Assembly (NCBI GenBank): GCA_039984955.1
Contig: JBDWTN010000007.1
Coordinates: 2,922,501-2,986,500 of the forward strand
DNA: 64,000 nucleotides
DNA from: Marinobacter alexandrii
GTDB taxonomy: Bacteria > Bacteroidota > Bacteroidia > Cytophagales > Cyclobacteriaceae
Direction: 5' to 3'
The stretch's first letter is position 1, and every line of letters starts with the position of its first letter. Positions 62,001 to 64,000 of the stretch are shown piece after piece. The translations under genes and the position numbers were made by a program. Under the pieces are notes generated by a model. That model was not told where the DNA came from. It searched no databases and saw only the letters and a program-made list of their open reading frames with translations.

Positions 62001-64000
62001 ATGCACAATCCACCCAAGCTTGCTGAAAAGCTTCTAAGGAGGCTGATAAGGTCCAGTTTCCGAGAAGAAGTCCTAGGTGATTTAAAAGAAGATTTCTTTA
62101 GAGTAATTGATGAAAAATCACTTTGGGCAGCTCGATGTACCTATTGGTATCAAGTATTCAATTACATAAGACCTTTTGCACTGAACAAACCAATGAAATT
62201 AAATCAACTAACAATGCTTAGACATTACATCAAAATATCTTGGAGGACAATTGTAAGAAATAAAGCATTTTCAGCAATAGAAATCGGTGGGTTTGCTGTT
62301 GGTATATCTGCATGCATTTTGATCTTTCTCTATGTCAACGATCAGACAGGATATGATAAGCATTATGAAAACAAGGATAGAGTTTATCGCTTAGTCAATC
62401 AATGGTCTGAGGAAGGTGAGGTTGGACGCTGGAGTAATGTTCACGGCCCTCTAAAAGAGGTGCTGGAGGATAATATTCCTGAAATGGAACTGGTGGCGCG
62501 AACGGTCTTTTGGAGTTGGGGAGATGCCGGAGCGAATAATATTCGAAAATCAGAAGCTCCATACAATCATTACGAGGAAGGGTTCTTTTATGCAGATCCA
62601 GAGTTGCTAGATATTCTGGAGATACCGATGGTTTATGGAAGAAGTAAAACGGCACTTTCAGAACCCAACAGTATGGTTATCTCAAGGACTAAAGCTGAAC
62701 TATACTATCCTAACGAAGATCCTACAGGACGTTTGATGGTGCTAAATGACAATCTGGAGAGCACTTATGTAATTGGTGGTGTGATGGAAGATTTCCCATC
62801 AAATTCACACCTTCAAGGAGATTTTATTCTCACACTTGAAGACAGGAAGAGTGGCCCTGGAACAAGTGGGTGGTGCTGTACGAACTATAATATGTATGCA
62901 AGACTTCTTGCCAATACGAATAAGGAGGAAGTAGAAGACAAAACAGCAGTACTCAGGAATACCTATGTGTTAGATCAGCTCAAGGAACGAGGTGATTCAG
63001 GGATAGAAGAAATGGCTAAATATCAATCGTACTATCTGCAGTCTGTAGAAGATATTTACCTCAATCCTGAAGAGGTATGGGATGACTTGTCTCATGGCTC
63101 ACAAGAATTAGTATGGATTTTTGGTTTTATAGCTGGCATCATTTTGCTTCTTGCATGTATAAACTTTGTAAATCTTGCTACTGCTAAATCTATTAAACGA
63201 GCCAAAGAAATTGGACTGAGAAAAGTTGTAGGATCCTTTCAGTCAAACTTAATTTATCAATACCTCGCTGAGTCGTGTGTTTATTGCCTGATGGCAATTA
63301 TCGTAGGCTTAGGATTATCTTGGATAGCCTTACCCTTCTTCAATGAGCTCGCTGGCACTTCTATAGGTATGCCATGGCTGAGTAGTTGGTTTATTCCTCT
63401 CTTACTTCTAACAGCATTGGTGATTGGGCTATTATCCGGCATTTATCCAGCATTCTATCTCTCAAGATTCAAACCGGTGGAAGTTTTAAAAGGTCAGGCT
63501 GTAAAAGGAAGTAAAGCTTCTTTTTTTCGCAATGCGATGGTTGTTTTCCAATTTACTGCTACCGTAATCCTGATAGTTGGTGCGCTCGTCACTCGTCAAC
63601 AATTTCAGCTAATTATGAACAAATCCCTTGGATACAATAAAGACCAGGTGATTAATATCATGGGACTAGAGTCAATGAATGAAAGTGAAATAGCTTCTTT
63701 TAAGCAAGAACTCCAAAGACTTTCGGTAGTTGAAAAAGCGACCTTATCAGATTATTTACCAGTTGAGGGAGGAGCTATTCAGAATCGTGGATACTGGATT
63801 GAAAGTCGTAGGCAACTAGATAATGGACTGGAAGCAGCGAGATGGGTTGTAGATGAGGATTACATCCATACAATGGAGATGGAAATAATTCAAGGCAGAG
63901 GCTTTCTTCAAGGTACAGTAGATGATGAATCCATCATCATAAATGAACGGATGGCCGAACTACTAGGATTGAAAGAGCCATTAGGGAAGGTTATCATAGA
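62001..64000 (+). CDS. ABC transporter permease with permease-prefix domain (3' end cut by the window)
   Basis: 666 residues visible, open to the window end. An N-terminal 'permease prefix' segment (AEKLLRRLIRSSFREEVLGDLKEDFF), typical of PadR-linked permeases, is followed by a MacB/FtsX-type body. Helix at about 90-112 (IEIGGFAVGISACILIFLYVNDQTGYDKHY), a periplasmic MacB_PCD domain (about 115-365), helices starting ELVWIFGFIAGIILLLACINFVNLATAKSIKRAKEIGLRKVVGS, and a second MacB_PCD-like domain after the VFQFTATVILIVGALV helix. Probably exports an antimicrobial or envelope compound. The ATPase is not in the window. Confidence 0.88.
   Translation, partial: MHNPPKLAEKLLRRLIRSSFREEVLGDLKEDFFRVIDEKSLWAARCTYWYQVFNYIRPFALNKPMKLNQLTMLRHYIKISWRTIVRNKAFSAIEIGGFAVGISACILIFLYVNDQTGYDKHYENKDRVYRLVNQWSEEGEVGRWSNVHGPLKEVLEDNIPEMELVARTVFWSWGDAGANNIRKSEAPYNHYEEGFFYADPELLDILEIPMVYGRSKTALSEPNSMVISRTKAELYYPNEDPTGRLMVLNDNLESTYVIGGVMEDFPSNSHLQGDFILTLEDRKSGPGTSGWCCTNYNMYARLLANTNKEEVEDKTAVLRNTYVLDQLKERGDSGIEEMAKYQSYYLQSVEDIYLNPEEVWDDLSHGSQELVWIFGFIAGIILLLACINFVNLATAKSIKRAKEIGLRKVVGSFQSNLIYQYLAESCVYCLMAIIVGLGLSWIALPFFNELAGTSIGMPWLSSWFIPLLLLTALVIGLLSGIYPAFYLSRFKPVEVLKGQAVKGSKASFFRNAMVVFQFTATVILIVGALVTRQQFQLIMNKSLGYNKDQVINIMGLESMNESEIASFKQELQRLSVVEKATLSDYLPVEGGAIQNRGYWIESRRQLDNGLEAARWVVDEDYIHTMEMEIIQGRGFLQGTVDDESIIINERMAELLGLKEPLGKVII

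Overview
The window looks like a chromosomal segment of a marine, gliding-type Bacteroidota, most likely a member of the Cytophagales. This rests on low G+C content, a giant exported protein with a CHU_C-type gliding/type IX secretion C-terminal domain, families typical of the phylum (DUF5686, DUF3667, AraC regulators with seven membrane helices, PadR-linked permeases), and promoters of the Bacteroidota form TTG-N18-20-TAnnTTTG with few Shine-Dalgarno sequences. No rRNA, phage, CRISPR array or complete insertion sequence is seen. Three tRNA genes are present: Leu-GAG, Leu-CAA and Lys-TTT.

Layout. 1-1800: the end of an ergothioneine pair (egtB, egtD). 1800-9100: tRNAs, small membrane proteins, an AI-2E-type permease, a lone receiver protein and a short-chain dehydrogenase. 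9145-15762: a DUF5686 outer-membrane protein, a large secreted protein and rlmD. 16407-19720: a light-sensing operon of bacteriophytochrome, single-domain response regulator and heme oxygenase. 21161-28460: a histidine operon on the minus strand in the order hisG-hisD-hisCB-hisH-hisA-hisF-hisIE, preceded by a His-codon leader peptide, an intrinsic terminator and a good promoter. 28461-43623: housekeeping genes (superoxide dismutase, tadA, aspS, panB, monomeric icd) among peptidases, an amidohydrolase and other enzymes. 44141-46642: a Ktr potassium transporter. 46737-49696: two DJ-1/PfpI proteins and an exported carbonic anhydrase. 51007-64000: several regulators, a leucine-rich-repeat protein, a TonB-dependent receptor, a sugar dehydrogenase, a bestrophin channel and a PadR/ABC-permease pair that runs off the end.

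The most unusual region is the his operon. (i) The hisD frame continues into a DUF559/Vsr-like endonuclease domain that lies between two near-identical C/G-rich direct repeats, so a small endonuclease cassette appears to have inserted at the 3' end of hisD without breaking the operon. (ii) HisC is fused directly to the IGP dehydratase part of HisB, and the histidinol-phosphate phosphatase domain is absent. (iii) The operon has a compact attenuator whose leader peptide MRINQLHHHAHHYNFTQER begins about 9 nt after the -7 element. (iv) A REP-like palindrome sits between hisH and hisA.

Protein functions are assigned by recognising family motifs by eye, and no database search was run. Start codons were moved downstream of the longest reading frame where a signal peptide or conserved domain start, an upstream terminator or a dispersed repeat argued for it; the reason is given in each entry.
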